Assembly: GCA_945889085.1 (NCBI GenBank)
Contig: CAMDBM010000013.1
Span: 1-62,528, forward strand
Direction: 5' to 3'
Length of the DNA: 62,528 bases
Source of the DNA: WLJO01 sp945889085
Lineage (GTDB): Bacteria > Actinomycetota > Acidimicrobiia > Acidimicrobiales > Ilumatobacteraceae
Shown here: in pieces, positions 34,954 to 43,030 of the stretch
Numbering within the stretch: the stretch's first letter is position 1
How the letters are laid out: the number at the start of each line of letters is the position of its first letter
Notes under the pieces: generated by a model
Told to the model about the DNA's origin: nothing
Seen by the model: the letters and a program-made list of their open reading frames with translations, nothing else
The model's database searches: none
Position numbers and translations under genes: made by a program

Positions 34954-35599
34954 GCCGAGCCCCGCTGAACAGTTCGAGTGCAGCCTGCACGCTGCACTCC
35001 ACCACACCCGCCTCGTCGGCAACGGCCTGGAGCCAGGCCGGTCGAAACCTCGCAGCAACGGCGAGCGGTACGTCGAGGCCCGAGTGCTGCACGGCGAGCC
35101 GAGCAAAGTTTGCTGCGTAGTCCGGCGGCCGGATGTCCTTCGACAGTTCGTAGAGCGCGAAGGGGTCCGGTGGGGACTTCATCGTGTGGACCGGCGTGCT
35201 GAGCACCTGGGATGTGGGCGCGGGGCCACATCCGGCGCTGCCGGGACCGTCCTCGATCACGGCGCCGCGGACGAGCGCTGGTCTTGCGCCGGCGAGCAGC
35301 ACGGCGATGTAGCCGCCGAGCCCCCTACCGACGATGGTGCTCGGCCCGAGGTGTGCGACCGCGGTGTCGGCGTCGGCCATCAACACCTCGGCGGTGTAGC
35401 CGCCACCGACGGGGACGGTGGACTGGCCGTGACCGGTGAAGTCGAGCGCGTACACGGGCCCCGTCCACGCGGAAGCCGAGTTCGGGGCGTGCGCTGGCGA
35501 GTGCTCGCCGAGCCCATGCAGCAGCAGGAGGGGCGTGCCCTCCCCATTGCGCAGCTCGTGCAGAGCAAGCTGGATCCGGTTGTGCGTGAGCAGGATCAT
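34937..35599 (-). CDS. Alpha/beta-hydrolase fold protein lacking the nucleophile Ser
   Basis: A 220-residue alpha/beta-hydrolase-like protein. The oxyanion segment LLLLHGLGEHSPAHAP and DFTGHGQS are clear, but the nucleophile elbow reads VGRGLGGYIAVLLAGARP, so the usual Ser of GxSxG is Gly. A Ser-His-Asp mechanism is therefore not possible as written; a non-catalytic or differently acting role is inferred. Start ATG 35599 overlaps the stop of the upstream hydrolase (ATGA). Confidence 0.78.
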   Translation of the reverse strand: MILLTHNRIQLALHELRNGEGTPLLLLHGLGEHSPAHAPNSASAWTGPVYALDFTGHGQSTVPVGGGYTAEVLMADADTAVAHLGPSTIVGRGLGGYIAVLLAGARPALVRGAVIEDGPGSAGCGPAPTSQVLSTPVHTMKSPPDPFALYELSKDIRPPDYAANFARLAVQHSGLDVPLAVAARFRPAWLQAVADEAGVVECSVQAALELFSGARPTRSR

Positions 35600-36525
35600 G
35601 CGCACCCCAGGAAGTCCATGACCATGTCGAGCACGAGGTCAGGCTGCTCAATGTGCACGAAGTGCCCAGCACCCTGAACGAGCTCGATACGCCCGTTCGG
35701 CGGGACCCATCCCGCAAGGTCATCGGGCGTCGTTCCCCAACCCATTTCCTCCTGCTCGGTCACAAGCACCCCGAGGAACGGCGCGCCGATTCCGGGAAGG
35801 CGAAGCTGTGCCCATTCCGGCCGCCAGGGCCCGAAGCCGCCGAAGCGCATGGACGGGTCGAGCTTCCAGCGCCATCCGTCCGCATCCAGGCGCCCACCCC
35901 GCGTCACGAGGTAGCGCAACCAGTCGACCGACAAACGCGGGTTGATCCGCTGGCGCCGCTTCGCCAACCCGTCGAGCGTGTCCGGCTTGCGCGACGCAAC
36001 CGCTGTGTGGCGACGGTGGTCGAGCCAACCACCGATCTCGTCGGCCAGCATCTTCGTGCGGTCGTGCTCGGAGATGTCTGGCGCCCTGCGCTTGCACGGG
36101 ATGCCGTCGATATTCACGAGGTGGGAGAACCGGTGCGGCTCGAAGTCGGCCATCTGAACGATCAGCGATCCGCCCTTGGAGTGTCCGATCACCGGGATCG
36201 GCCCGTCCGCGACGTGGTCGAGCACGGCGCGCATGTCGCGGAGGTCAGCGTCCCAGCAATAGAGGTGAGCGTGGTCGCTGTCTCCGTGGCCGCGCTGGTC
36301 CCAGGCAACCACCCGGAACCCCCGGTCGGCGATCTTCGGGGCGAAGACGTCGTACGTGGCGGCGAAGTCGAAACCGCCGTGCACGAGCATCAGCACCGGG
36401 TCGTCCTCCTTGCCCCACTCGGCAACGGCGATACCCACCCCGTTGGCGTCAACCCGGTATGCACGGTCGGGCAGGCGCGCGCCCGGATACGTGACCGTCT
36501 CGGGCGGAGTGCTCTGGTGCGTCAT
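35596..36525 (-). CDS. Alpha/beta hydrolase
   Basis: A 309-residue hydrolase with an intact elbow GHSKGGSLIVQM, LMLVHGGFDFAATYD, AWDQRGHGDSDHAH and a C-terminal His in VQGAGHFVHIEQPD. Substrate is unknown; an esterase or epoxide-hydrolase-like role is possible. ATG 36525 is preferred to an in-frame ATG at 36546. It is translationally coupled to the Ser-lacking paralogue downstream and follows the ecm gene by about 45 bases in the same direction. Confidence 0.85.
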   Translation of the reverse strand: MTHQSTPPETVTYPGARLPDRAYRVDANGVGIAVAEWGKEDDPVLMLVHGGFDFAATYDVFAPKIADRGFRVVAWDQRGHGDSDHAHLYCWDADLRDMRAVLDHVADGPIPVIGHSKGGSLIVQMADFEPHRFSHLVNIDGIPCKRRAPDISEHDRTKMLADEIGGWLDHRRHTAVASRKPDTLDGLAKRRQRINPRLSVDWLRYLVTRGGRLDADGWRWKLDPSMRFGGFGPWRPEWAQLRLPGIGAPFLGVLVTEQEEMGWGTTPDDLAGWVPPNGRIELVQGAGHFVHIEQPDLVLDMVMDFLGCA

Positions 36526-36570
36526 CACCGAAAGCCTACGAGTCACCGGCCGGCGCCGGTGACTGCAACG

Positions 36571-38511
36571 TCACTGGTTCCGGTGTGCCTCGGCGAGGTC
36601 CGCGAGGTCCGACATGATCCGCGAGAGCTCGAAATCCTTCGGTGTGTACACCGCGCTGATACCGGCGGCCACGAGGGGCGCGCGGTCTTCCTCGGGGATG
36701 ATGCCGCCCACAACGATGGGCGCGTCGCAGCCTGCAGCGCGTACGGCGCGCAGCACGGCAGGAACGAGGTCGAGGTGCGAACCGGACAGGATGGAGAGAC
36801 CGATCACATCCGGGTCCTCGTCGCGGGCAGATGCGGCGATCTGTTCCGGTGTCAGCCTGATCCCGCTGTACACCACTTCCATACCCGCGTCGCGAGCGGC
36901 CACGGCGATCTGCTCGGCACCGTTGGAGTGGCCGTCGAGACCGGGCTTGGCGACCAGCAGTTTGGGCGGCCCGCCCGCCATTGCGCGCACCCGCTCGGCA
37001 ACCTTGGCAAGCTCAACCGGGCGACGCCCGACAGCGGCGGACACCCCGGTGGGTGCACGGTACTCCCCGAACACCTCGCGCAGTGTCCCGGCCCACTCCC
37101 CTGTGGTGCCGCCGGCCTGGGCCAGCGCAATGGTGGACCCCATGATGTTCTCGTCACCCTCGGCGGCCCGGCGCAGCCAGTCGAGTGCTTCTGCAACAGC
37201 GGTGTTGTCCCGGGCGGCCCGCCATGCGTTCACGTCGTCGATGGTCTCCTGCTCGACGGCGGGGTCCACCTTCATGATCGCTCCGGCACCGCCGAGCGGT
37301 GATTGCTCGGTCTCGGTATACGCATTGACACCGACCACTACCTGCTCACCGGATTCGATCCGGCGCGTGCGCACCGCCATCGACGAGACGAGGCGTCCCT
37401 TCAGCTCGTCGACGGCCTCGAAGGCGCCACCGAGCGACAGCACATCCTGTAGTTCCGACCACGCGGCATCGCGCAGTTCGGCGGTCTTGGCCTCGATCAC
37501 CTTCGAGCCGTCGAAGAGGTCCGGGTATTCGAGCAGGTCGGTTTCGTAGGCAAGCACCTGCTGCATCCGCAACGACCACTGCTGGTCCCACGGCCGGGGG
37601 AGGCCGAGGGCCTCGTTCCACGCGGGAAGCTGGATGGACCGTGCGCGTGCGTTGTCGCTGAGCGTGACAGCGAGCATCTCAAGCAGGATGCGCTGCACGT
37701 TGTTCTCGGGCTGGGCCTCGGTAAGGCCGAGCGAGTTCACCTGCACCCCGTAGCGGAACCGGCGCGCCTTGGGATCCTGCACGCCGTAGCGCTCGAGGCC
37801 GATGCGGTCCCAGAGGTCGGTGAAGGCACGCATCTTGCACGTCTCCTCCACGAAGCGGATCCCTGCGTTCACGAAGAAGGAGATGGATCCGAAGACCTGC
37901 TCGAACTGCTCGGGTTCGATCTGGCCAGAGGCCCGCACCGCGTCGAGCACATCGATTGCAGTGGCGAGCGAGAACGCGATCTCCTGCACCGGCGTGGCCC
38001 CGGCTTCCTGGAGGTGGTACGAGCACACGTTCATCGGGTTCCACTTCGGCGCGTTCTTCGCGCACCAAGCGATCATGTCGACGATGAGGCGCTTCGACGG
38101 GTCCGGCGGGAAGATGTACGTGCCGCGGCTGAGGTACTCCTTCACGATGTCGTTCTGGGTGGTGCCCCGCAGTTGCTTGCTCGCAACGCCCTGGTCGGCA
38201 GCATTCGCGACGTAGAGACCGAGCAACCATGCCGCTGTCGCGTTGATCGTCATCGACGTGTTCATCTCGCCCGGCGGGATGGAGTCCAGCAGCGAGCGCA
38301 TGTGGCCGAGGTGCGACACGGGCACCCCCACCTTGCCCACCTCGCCCCGCGCGAGGAGATGATCGGGGTCGTACCCGGTCTGTGTCGGGAGGTCGAACGC
38401 AATGGACAGCCCGGTCTGGCCCTTGGCGAGATTCGTCCGGTAGAGAGCATTCGATGCGCGGGCGGTGGAGTGCCCCGAGTACGTGCGCATCATCCACGCC
38501 TGTTGCTTCAC
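36571..38511 (-). CDS. ecm: Ethylmalonyl-CoA mutase (MeaA-type, B12-dependent)
   Basis: A 646-residue single-chain mutase with catalytic and B12 domains. The N-terminal text MMRTYSGHSTARASNALYR, KGQTGLSIAFDLPTQTGYDP and DHLLARGEVGKVGVPVSHLG is that of MeaA/Ecm and not of methylmalonyl-CoA mutase. The cobalamin motif appears as LDGHSNGAEQ near residue 527. It converts (2R)-ethylmalonyl-CoA to methylsuccinyl-CoA (EC 5.4.99.63). The presence of ccr and an epimerase in the window supports this. Isobutyryl-CoA mutase is excluded because that enzyme has its B12 domain on a separate chain or a fused G-protein. Confidence 0.92.
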   Translation of the reverse strand: MKQQAWMMRTYSGHSTARASNALYRTNLAKGQTGLSIAFDLPTQTGYDPDHLLARGEVGKVGVPVSHLGHMRSLLDSIPPGEMNTSMTINATAAWLLGLYVANAADQGVASKQLRGTTQNDIVKEYLSRGTYIFPPDPSKRLIVDMIAWCAKNAPKWNPMNVCSYHLQEAGATPVQEIAFSLATAIDVLDAVRASGQIEPEQFEQVFGSISFFVNAGIRFVEETCKMRAFTDLWDRIGLERYGVQDPKARRFRYGVQVNSLGLTEAQPENNVQRILLEMLAVTLSDNARARSIQLPAWNEALGLPRPWDQQWSLRMQQVLAYETDLLEYPDLFDGSKVIEAKTAELRDAAWSELQDVLSLGGAFEAVDELKGRLVSSMAVRTRRIESGEQVVVGVNAYTETEQSPLGGAGAIMKVDPAVEQETIDDVNAWRAARDNTAVAEALDWLRRAAEGDENIMGSTIALAQAGGTTGEWAGTLREVFGEYRAPTGVSAAVGRRPVELAKVAERVRAMAGGPPKLLVAKPGLDGHSNGAEQIAVAARDAGMEVVYSGIRLTPEQIAASARDEDPDVIGLSILSGSHLDLVPAVLRAVRAAGCDAPIVVGGIIPEEDRAPLVAAGISAVYTPKDFELSRIMSDLADLAEAHRNQ

Positions 38512-38535
38512 ATCTGCTCCTTAGCGTTCACGGCC

Positions 38536-39729
38536 CTACGCCGATCTGTTCACCGACACGGTCCACGACCCGTTGCCGGAGGAGGACACGGAGATGGACC
38601 AACCCCTGCCCGACCACGTCGAACCATCGCCGAGGAGATCGGTGAAGGGTCGCGTGCCCGAAATGGGGAGCTGGCTTCGGTACTCATTGAGGCACGGTGT
38701 GTCCGCACCAGACCTACATGCTGTCGGGGATTGGTCGATTTCGTGCACCACAATGCCCGATCGGGGGAGGTGCGAGTCGAAGCCGGTGTTGGCGAGCGCC
38801 TCCACGGTGAGGAAGCGGGCATCGTCGATCGGGAGCACGAGGACTCGGGGGCCCTCCGCGGCGTCCGAGGGCACGAGCGGGAAGGTGCCCGCTCCGTCGG
38901 CCACCGTCACCGAGGTGAGGGGCAGCCACCCGGCGGCGAGGCGGTTCACTGCGATCGTGCCGGGCCCGTCCCGCCTGTTGGGGTCGACGTTCCGTGGGGC
39001 CGCACTGTTGCTCATGACGTCGATCGCGCTGGTGTATCCGTTGCCGCCGCCCGAGTGGGGGAACCCGAGGGTGTGCCCGATCTCGTGCTCCAAGAGGTCC
39101 ACCGCCGGTACGGCACCCCAGTCCGGGTGGAAATCCGATGCTCCGACGTAGGCCGCCCTCCCGCTCACTCTGGCGGGGCACGCCTCGGCCTCCTCACAGG
39201 GCTCGCCGGTGCGCCCCCAGCCCCCGTGCTGGTCCTCGGCGTGCTCGGCATCGGCGATCACCACGAGGCCGTCGATATCGCTCGCCGAGCGCTCGGCTGC
39301 CCGGTCGACGCACGTGCGGTTCGTCTCGTTGGCGGCGATCGTTACCTCGCCCTCCGGCACGAATTCGGGAACGTAGGCACCATGGGTGAGCGCGGTGAAG
39401 TACGTGCTCACGCGCTCGCTCAGTAGTGCGGCGACCTTGCGTACCTCGAGGTCGAGGCGGAGGTCGACAGGGTTGTAGATCGGATCAGTGACGCCGACCG
39501 GTACGTGGCAGATCCACACCCCGAGCCGGTCGGTGCCGAGCGAGAAGCGGCGGAGCGGGCTGGCTCCCTCGAGCAGGGTCTGCAGCGCCCGGTACCCGGT
39601 CGTGCCATCCGGCGCGGTCGTGGTGGATGTGACGGGTGTGCCGCTCGTCGTCGGCGCAGTGGCGGCTCCGCAGGCCATCAGCGACGCGCTTGCGGCGACA
39701 ACCAAGGCGAGCGACCGGCGGCGCATCAT
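38536..39729 (-). CDS. Secreted lipoprotein with metzincin-type zinc protease signature
   Basis: A 397-residue protein with a lipoprotein signal (MMRRRSLALVVAASASLMAC, lipobox cysteine at 20). Near the middle is HEIGHTLGFPHS, an extended HExxHxxGxxH zinc site, followed by a Met-turn (AIDVMSN), so it is probably an active metzincin-like metalloprotease attached outside the membrane. The C-terminal region looks like a beta-rich accessory domain. Its ATG overlaps the aat stop (ATGA), so it is translated behind aat. The precise peptidase family was not identified. Confidence 0.8.
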   Translation of the reverse strand: MMRRRSLALVVAASASLMACGAATAPTTSGTPVTSTTTAPDGTTGYRALQTLLEGASPLRRFSLGTDRLGVWICHVPVGVTDPIYNPVDLRLDLEVRKVAALLSERVSTYFTALTHGAYVPEFVPEGEVTIAANETNRTCVDRAAERSASDIDGLVVIADAEHAEDQHGGWGRTGEPCEEAEACPARVSGRAAYVGASDFHPDWGAVPAVDLLEHEIGHTLGFPHSGGGNGYTSAIDVMSNSAAPRNVDPNRRDGPGTIAVNRLAAGWLPLTSVTVADGAGTFPLVPSDAAEGPRVLVLPIDDARFLTVEALANTGFDSHLPRSGIVVHEIDQSPTACRSGADTPCLNEYRSQLPISGTRPFTDLLGDGSTWSGRGWSISVSSSGNGSWTVSVNRSA

Positions 39730-40463
39730 GACTGCCCCGCGCGCACGGCCCGCCGGAGGCGCTCGAGATACTCGTTGCGGGGGATCGCAACCGCGCCAAG
39801 CGAACCGAGGTGGTCGGTGTGCCACTGGACGTCGAGCAGTTCAACCCCGGATTCGCGCAGCATCCCAACCAGCGCTACGAGCGCCACCTTGGAGGCATCG
39901 CGCTGGGTGGAGAACATCGATTCGCCGGCGAAGAAGCGGTTGATCCGGACACCGTAGAGCCCACCGACCAGTTCGCCGTCGTCGCCCCTGCACTCGACGC
40001 TGTGGGCCCACCCCATCTCGTGGAGCCGTACGTACGCCCGCACGAAATCGTCGTTGATCCAGCCGTGTGGACGGTCAGGTCGCGCACACGTCACCATGAC
40101 CTCGCGGAAGGCGGTGTCAACGGTGACGGTGTACCGCTTCGCGCTCTGGCGCAGCGACCGCGTGACGTGCAGCCCGTTGAGCGGGATGATCCCCCGCGGG
40201 TCGGGCGAGAACCAACCGATGTCACGCCGCGAGATCGGCATCGGGAACAAGCCGCGCCGGTAGGCGGCGATCAGGGTCGACGGCTCGAGGTCCGCGCCGA
40301 CGGCCACGAGGTCGTCATCGTCGCTCTCGTCACCGTTCGCGTCGTGCGGCTCGTCGTGGTTCGCGTCGCACGGGTCCGGCAGGCGCCAACGGCTCTCACC
40401 GGGGTCGGCCGGAACGGTGTCCCACGTGGTGGCGGGCCCCGCTTCGCGATTGCGTCGGTTCAC
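39726..40463 (-). CDS. aat: Leucyl/phenylalanyl-tRNA-protein transferase
   Basis: A 245-residue Aat (EC 2.3.2.6), which adds Leu or Phe to N-terminal Lys/Arg for the N-degron pathway. AAYRRGLFPMPI, GWFSPDPRGIIPL, WINDDFVRAYVRLHEMGWAH, GVRINRFFAGESMFS and LLDVQWHTDHLGSLGA are hallmarks. An unusual acidic stretch (DANHDEPHDANGDESDDDD) sits before the domain. It is followed by the lipoprotein protease with overlap. The upstream dehydrogenase gene is 14 bases away in the same direction. Confidence 0.93.
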   Translation of the reverse strand: MNRRNREAGPATTWDTVPADPGESRWRLPDPCDANHDEPHDANGDESDDDDLVAVGADLEPSTLIAAYRRGLFPMPISRRDIGWFSPDPRGIIPLNGLHVTRSLRQSAKRYTVTVDTAFREVMVTCARPDRPHGWINDDFVRAYVRLHEMGWAHSVECRGDDGELVGGLYGVRINRFFAGESMFSTQRDASKVALVALVGMLRESGVELLDVQWHTDHLGSLGAVAIPRNEYLERLRRAVRAGQS

Positions 40464-40477
40464 GACAACGAGTGTGC

Positions 40478-41347
40478 CTACTTCTTGGCGTATTCGTAGA
40501 ACCCGCGGCCGGTCTTGCGGCCGAGGTGTCCGGCCTCCACGAGGCGGCGCAGCGAGGGTGCGGGGGAGTCCGACGGGTCGCGGGTCTCGGCGTGGAGTGC
40601 CTCGAGGATGGAGACCGAGGTGTCGAGGCCCACGAGGTCGAGCAGTTCGAACGGCCCCATCGGGAAGTTGCAGCCGCCCTTCATGCCGGTATCGATGGCC
40701 TCCATCGAGGCGGTCTGCTGCTCGAGCATGCGAACCGCACGGTTGAGGTACGGGAAGAGCAGTGCGTTCACCACGAAGCCGGCGCGGTCCACGACATCGA
40801 TCGCGTCCTTCCCGCAGCTATCGGTGAACTCGTGGGCGGCCAGGATCGTGGCATCGCTGGCCGTGATCGGCCGGATGATCTCGACGAGGCGCATCATGGT
40901 TGCGGGGTTGAAGAAATGGATACCGCACACCCGGTCGGGTCGGCCGGATGCCATCGCCATCTCGACGACCGGCAGGGTGGACGTGTTGGTGGCGAGGATG
41001 GTGTGCTCCGGGGCGTGCTCACCGAGTTCGGTGAACAGCGTTCGCTTGGTGGCGAGGTCCTCCACGATCGACTCGATCACTAGGTCGCTCATGGCGACCT
41101 TCGCAATGTCGGTTGTGGTGGTGATGCGACCGAGCAACTCGTCACGCTTGTCGGTGGTAATCGCCGCCTTCTTCACCTGACGATCCAGCGACCGTGCAAC
41201 GGCTGCAACGAGTTCGTCGGCCCCCATCTGGGTGCGGGACCTCACCATGACTTCGTACCCGGCGCGGGCGGCGACCTCGGCGAGGCCGCTGCCCATGATC
41301 CCTGAGCCGCAGATTCCGATGGACCGAAGAGTGCTGGAGCGTTCCAT
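40478..41347 (-). CDS. 3-hydroxybutyryl-CoA (3-hydroxyacyl-CoA) dehydrogenase
   Basis: A 289-residue NAD(P)-dependent enzyme with the nucleotide motif GICGSGIMGSGLAEVAARAG, TNTSTLPV, GIHFFNPATMMRLVEII with the catalytic His, and the C-terminal domain GGCNFPMGPFELLDLVGLD. The single-domain length equals the Hbd/PaaH type (EC 1.1.1.157 or 1.1.1.35). With thiolase and Ccr it can produce the crotonyl-CoA precursor for the ethylmalonyl-CoA route, assuming a crotonase elsewhere. An operator-like site lies just upstream. Confidence 0.92.
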   Translation of the reverse strand: MERSSTLRSIGICGSGIMGSGLAEVAARAGYEVMVRSRTQMGADELVAAVARSLDRQVKKAAITTDKRDELLGRITTTTDIAKVAMSDLVIESIVEDLATKRTLFTELGEHAPEHTILATNTSTLPVVEMAMASGRPDRVCGIHFFNPATMMRLVEIIRPITASDATILAAHEFTDSCGKDAIDVVDRAGFVVNALLFPYLNRAVRMLEQQTASMEAIDTGMKGGCNFPMGPFELLDLVGLDTSVSILEALHAETRDPSDSPAPSLRRLVEAGHLGRKTGRGFYEYAKK

Positions 41348-41356
41348 CCGGTGAAA

Positions 41357-41403
41357 CTACCGATTGGTAACTTTCGGTAGCAACTTGTCTTTACAACTTG
41401 TCT
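41357..41403. promoter_or_regulatory. Operator-like inverted and direct repeats
   Basis: In the 88-base divergent region, CTACCGA (41357-41363) and TCGGTAG (41374-41380) form an inverted repeat, and TACC-gatt-GGTA (41358-41369) is nested in it. AACTTGTCT occurs twice 13 bases apart (41382-41390, 41395-41403). This suggests binding of one or two regulators controlling the dehydrogenase, the S51-like gene or both. Confidence 0.5.
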
Positions 41404-41435
41404 GCCCCAGAGTACGTAGCGATCGGAGGCCGGTG

Positions 41436-42077
41436 ATGGGTGTTATTGCGTTGCTCGGGGGCAAAGGGTTCGACGACCTCGGCGAGAACTGGGAGGTGAC
41501 CCGGCGGTTGCTCGACCTCTCGGGCGGGACCGAGGTGCTGTTGCTGCCCACGGCGGACGCGTTTGAGGAGCCTGCCCGGGCGGTTGAGGCGGCGACTGCT
41601 TGGTTTGCCGGGTTCGGGGCAACGGTCCGGCCGCTCATGGTGCTCAGTCGGGGTGACGCAATGGATCTGTCGATGGCCGCGGCGATCGAGCAGGCGTCCT
41701 TCGTCTACCTGTTCGGTGACTCCCCGATGCACCTTCGCTCGAGCCTCAAGGACACCCCCGTCTGGGCGGCCATCGTGGCGGCGGCAGACCGGGCGGTCGT
41801 GGTTGCTGCAGGTCCGTGTACCGCGGCCATCTGCGACCCGATGACCGACCCTCGCGGCGGGGCATTCGGTCTTGGTCTCGGTCTGGTGCAGCCTCTCGCT
41901 GTGATCCACGAATCCGAGACGTGGTCCTTCGAGCGACTGCATCGCGCTCGTCAGCTCGCCACCGGCTTTCCGGTCGCCACCCTGCCCTCGGGCACGGCAC
42001 TCATCTGCCACGACGGCATGTGGACCCGCTACGGCGACGGTGTTGAGGTAGCGGGAGAACTTCCCGCCTCGGGCTGA
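41436..42077 (+). CDS. Peptidase S51 / type 1 glutamine amidotransferase-like protein
   Basis: A 213-residue protein of the S51 (cyanophycinase/dipeptidase E-like) class, with LPTADAFEEP, FVYLFGDSPMHL and CDPMTDPRGGAFGLGLGLV. The nucleophile elbow, usually GxSAGA, reads AAGPCTAAI, placing a Cys where Ser is expected, as in class I glutamine amidotransferases. The substrate is unknown. ATG 41436 (MGVIALLGGKG) fits the family start; an upstream in-frame ATG at 41364 lies inside the operator region. Confidence 0.78.
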   Translation: MGVIALLGGKGFDDLGENWEVTRRLLDLSGGTEVLLLPTADAFEEPARAVEAATAWFAGFGATVRPLMVLSRGDAMDLSMAAAIEQASFVYLFGDSPMHLRSSLKDTPVWAAIVAAADRAVVVAAGPCTAAICDPMTDPRGGAFGLGLGLVQPLAVIHESETWSFERLHRARQLATGFPVATLPSGTALICHDGMWTRYGDGVEVAGELPASG

Positions 42078-42101
42078 CCCGCGGGTTGCCCTACGGATTG
42101 G

Positions 42102-42998
42102 TCAGTTCACCAAGTTCGCCGCGACGGTGTCAGCCGGTGCTGCAGTCGTCGTTGTGACCGTTGCAGACACGCCGGCCTTCACGCTCACCACGACCTTTTC
42201 GATGATGACGTCGGACTTCGGCGTGCCGGCCCCCTCGGTGCCTTCGGCCTCCATCGCCTTGACGGTGGTGTCGAACCCAGCGGTCACCTGGCCGAACAAC
42301 GAGTAGATCGGGTCGAGTGCCGCTCCGCTCGGGCCGGCGATGATGAAGAACTGGCTTGCGTTGGTGTCTGGTCCGCTATTCGCCATTGCGAGCGAGCCGA
42401 GCTTGTAGGAACCTGCCGTGGGCAGTTCGTCAGCGAAGCTGTAGCCGGGTCCACCGCTGCCCGTGCCGGTCGGATCGCCGCACTGCACCACGAAGCCGGG
42501 GATGATGCGGTGACACTTGGTGCCGTCGAAGTAGTGGTAGTTCGCGAGGTACACGAAGTTGTTGACCGTGTTCGGGGCGATACCCGGATCGAGTTCCATC
42601 GTGAACTCGCCCTTGTTGGTGGTGACCGTCGCGACGTAGACCTTGGTGGGGTCGATGCACAGCCCCGGCGCGGCCGGGAATTCGCCCTCATGGACCGACG
42701 AGCCGTCGTCCTTCGGGCAGGGGAGCGGTTCGAGTGCGGTCTCGGGAACGGTGCTGTCATCGGTCGGGGCCGTATCGACGACCTCGGTGGTGTCGGTAGC
42801 GCCGCCGTCGGAGGTGGAGTCCTTGTCGTCGACCGTGACAGCCCACACGATGAGCACGAGGATGCCCACGAGGAGGGGGATGCCGACGCCGAGCTGGAGC
42901 CCGCGTCGCTTGACCTTCTGTTGACGGCGCTGCTTCTCGAGCTGTTCGAGACGGAGCTGACGGTTGGCCTTCTTGCGTTCACGTTTGGCAGTACCCAC
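42102..42998 (-). CDS. Membrane-anchored cyclophilin-type peptidyl-prolyl isomerase
   Basis: A 298-residue protein with a basic N-terminus (KRERKKANRQLRLEQLEKQR, probably coiled coil), one membrane helix (GIPLLVGILVLIVWAV, ~38-55), a Thr/Asp-rich linker and an extracytoplasmic cyclophilin domain (KCHRIIPGFVVQCGDP, MANSGPDTNASQFFI). It catalyses proline isomerisation in exported proteins (EC 5.2.1.8). Cys replaces Gly in VVQCGDP. Confidence 0.9.
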   Translation of the reverse strand: MGTAKRERKKANRQLRLEQLEKQRRQQKVKRRGLQLGVGIPLLVGILVLIVWAVTVDDKDSTSDGGATDTTEVVDTAPTDDSTVPETALEPLPCPKDDGSSVHEGEFPAAPGLCIDPTKVYVATVTTNKGEFTMELDPGIAPNTVNNFVYLANYHYFDGTKCHRIIPGFVVQCGDPTGTGSGGPGYSFADELPTAGSYKLGSLAMANSGPDTNASQFFIIAGPSGAALDPIYSLFGQVTAGFDTTVKAMEAEGTEGAGTPKSDVIIEKVVVSVKAGVSATVTTTTAAPADTVAANLVN

Positions 42999-43030
42999 GA
43001 GTTCAGGAGGCTACCGGCCATCATGGGGGC

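Noticed and set aside
36571..38511. Methylmalonyl-CoA mutase large subunit
   Set aside because: The N-terminal and middle text follows MeaA/Ecm, and a companion small subunit is missing.
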